A model generated the notes under the pieces. That model had not been told where the DNA came from and searched no databases. It saw only the letters and a program-made list of their open reading frames with translations. 64,000 nucleotides of DNA, from contig CM041196.1 of the NCBI GenBank assembly GCA_023078555.1, positions 12,666,985-12,730,984 of the forward strand, in the 5' to 3' direction. Both the position numbers and the translations under genes were made by a program. This DNA comes from Ulva prolifera (lineage: Eukaryota > Chlorophyta > Ulvophyceae > Ulvales > Ulvaceae). Positions 62,040 through 64,000 of this stretch are shown here, piece after piece. How positions within the stretch are numbered: position 1 is the first letter of the stretch; every line of letters starts with the position of its first letter.

Positions 62040-64000
62040 ATGATACGGCGGCTTTGTGCACATGCACAATTGATGCACGTTGATTGGTGACGAGGGTGCA
62101 AATGTGATATTTCTGCTTGCCAGGGACTCCTCTGCCGGAGTGATATTTCAAAATATTACACGCTTCATCCACTGTGGATTGTGTGTGTTGTTTCAAAACC
62201 GGCGTGATGGATGAGGATTCAAATATCCGTGCAGGAATGACAAGGGTGATTTTTTGGCTGTGCATGTCAATAATATGAATGTGTCTAATGCCCACTTGGG
62301 CCTCGTCACTACATGGCAGTGATGGTGATGTTATGTATGAGCTTGTGCAGTTCAAACAATGACTTACCTTCTGATTGGAGGTTTGAATGAAAGTGTGACT
62401 TTGCGTGTGAACAAAGTGTTGGTGCCAAGGCATGTGGCTCTACCGCCCATCGTGGGCACAATATGGACGTTTTGCCCGCCTCTCAGCGGATATGTGTAGA
62501 GGTGTTATCATTAGGTGCACGTGATCGATTATGCTTGAAGATGCCTTTGCGATTGGGTTCACACCGGTCACGCTTCTTGTCTGGTTTGGCGTCATGTTTG
62601 GCTGATGGGGTATACCCCGTTGGAATGGGTGTGGACCAACGAGTACTATTGAACTCGTCGGCGAAGGATGCCGCTACAATCTCGGGTGGAATGATGCATC
62701 GGAACGTCGGGCAGTCGCAAAGCTTGTACATGGTTGCGGATGGGATAGACCTCTTGGGCGGGCATATTCCGCACTGCTTGAAATGGTACTTGAAATACAT
62801 ACGCAGCATAAGCTGGCAAATGCCGATGGGGGCTGTGACGATGGTTGAGGGTAGGGGCTCTCATGCTCGTGACAAAGCATAGCTGAGAGTCTTCTCGCCG
62901 CCGGCAAGTTTGCGGTCGATTGCGGTGAGCAGTTCCGCGGTGACAATGACATTGGGGAGTGCACGGAGCTGTTGGAAAAGGTCCCGGAATCAAGCCTCGT
63001 CCTTGGTGGTGAGCATTTCCGTCAAAAACGGGACGTGGCCTAGACGATCTTGCCCCGGAGTGTTGCTGATTGGGCGGGACTGCACATGTTTCCTCTGATC
63101 ATTAGTGTGCATGGCGGCTGCGGCTGCCTATAGAGGTCTATCAGGTTGTGGCGCATGAGGATTGCGCTTGTCGTGTAATCTAGCGAACTGATTGTGCGAT
63201 GTGTCAAATGTGAAACGCTGTACTGTGTTGGCTGATTTGCGCACACGGATTTACTGAGTCACGCTCCACTCAACAAACGCGGTGGCCACCGACTCTGACT
63301 TGTTTGTGCACTCGTGCATAGCGGGCTTCAGCTCATCATTGAATTTGTTGATAAGTTGTGAGAGATGTAAGAACATCATGAGGATGGGGGTGCTCTTAGA
63401 CGATGAGTCGGACTTCATAAGATTTGGAAGCTTCACAAACATGATGCACGCGGATTCAAGTCGTGTGTGCTTCCCTGGCATGTGTTCACAATCAAGAAAA
63501 ATCAGCCAGTAATACTCCGTGATATGATGGACTAGCTCGTTGAAGTTGATTGCCTCCTTTGCGCTGTATGCCTACCATGATTGTTCAATATTATGTCGAA
63601 ATTGGCCACTTGTGAAGAAATCGTCTTTGATTGTGTCGAGCCAATGACGTACCGTGCAATTTGATTGTGATGCAGTCGACTGTGCTACGGCTTAGTGTTG
63701 CTTGGCTCGTGACATCGTTGACGTGAGATGTTGTATGACTTGTCGCTCTAAGAGATGTTTACAGTTTGCTCTGGCATGCAACACGTCTCTCTGATACTTG
63801 TGCCATCGTAACTCTGACAGTTGGTCACCTCGGGTGACCCGAAAACGCCGAAAACGCCGGAACTTTAACGTTCCGAACGTGTATTCGGCGGTCCTAAACC
63901 ATGTCAATGAGGGTTCGTCGTCGTATTGGGGTTTGGCGTCTGGAACCGATGAACGTGTGGGTAGGATGGTCTGTACCTGGGCAGCCGTGGACGATGAGCA
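62040..64000 (-). pseudogene. Family Y, copy 2: decayed gene, running off the right edge
   Basis: Minus-strand series of protein-like segments in the same order as copy 1 (1275-3503): 64000-63695 (open at the edge; KYQRDVLHARANCKHLLERQ), about 63570-63251 (HHITEYYWLIFLDCEHMPGK, TPILMMFLHLSQLINKFNDE), about 63060-62880 (RLGHVPFLTEMLTTKDEA, an in-frame TGA near 63000, then ELLTAIDRKLAGGEKTLS), about 62810-62483 with Cys pairs (FKQCGICPPK, KLCDCPTFRC), and about 62380-62042 (CLNCTSSY, IRHIHIIDMHSQ). Similarity to copy 1 is clear in short blocks and low overall. Several stops and shifts show decay. The solo copia LTR cuts the region at its left end. Function unknown; the Cys pairs suggest a zinc-binding part. 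Confidence 0.5.

Overview
This window is a repeat-rich piece of a eukaryotic nuclear genome. It carries LTR retrotransposons of the copia and gypsy types, a tyrosine-recombinase (DIRS-like) retrotransposon, decayed intron-containing genes and almost no compact host coding sequence. There is no operon structure and I see no rRNA or tRNA gene. Base composition is moderate, apart from a C-rich tract near the left end and one AT-rich block near 54.5 kb. A red macroalga or another TE-rich alga would fit this mix, but that is a guess; nothing here fixes the taxon. All family calls were made by reading translations and comparing copies inside the window by eye.

Layout. 0-3.5 kb: decayed minus-strand gene of unknown family 'Y' plus low-complexity DNA. 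5.1-7.8 kb: gypsy chromovirus remnant (integrase plus chromodomain). 7978-8327: solo copia LTR. 8.3-38.1 kb: one copy ('T1') of a two-gene DNA transposon, swollen by nested insertions. Its gene 'X' (minus) is split by copia element B (9394-31555), which itself contains copia A (9767-16224) and gypsy C (17863-26974). Its transposase-like gene 'tnp' (plus) runs 34.1-38.1 kb. 38.6-40.1 kb: a 150-bp-period duplication and an unknown ORF. 40092-46687: copia D. 46.7-48.1 kb: unknown ORFs. 48.8-52.8 kb: a second, inverted copy ('T2') of the two-gene transposon, with truncated tnp (minus) and gene X (plus). 54.3-54.8 kb: AT-rich, possibly organelle-derived block. 55.0-59.7 kb: DIRS-like element. 60.1 kb: stray LTR-like repeat. 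61692-62039: second solo copia LTR. 62.0-64.0 kb: second copy of family Y.

The insertion order can be read from target-site duplications. B went into an exon of gene X of T1 (5-bp AGTGT). A later went into B (5-bp GTCTC), and C also went into B (4-bp AGGC). D has GACAA on both sides, and the solo LTR at 7978 has GCTCC. A is the youngest: I saw one LTR difference. B and D have LTRs about 97% identical.

The most interesting item is the pair T1/T2. In both copies a Tnp2-like (CACTA/EnSpm- or Plavaka-like) transposase gene with an N-terminal zinc-ribbon-like motif sits head-to-head with the multi-exon gene X, which encodes a protein I do not recognise and ends in a coiled coil. The two start codons are about 0.36-0.38 kb apart in both copies. 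Both copies look dead. Other points of note are a PHD finger inside the pol of gypsy C, a long integrase-chromodomain ORF with no reverse transcriptase beside it, and the two-copy family Y.
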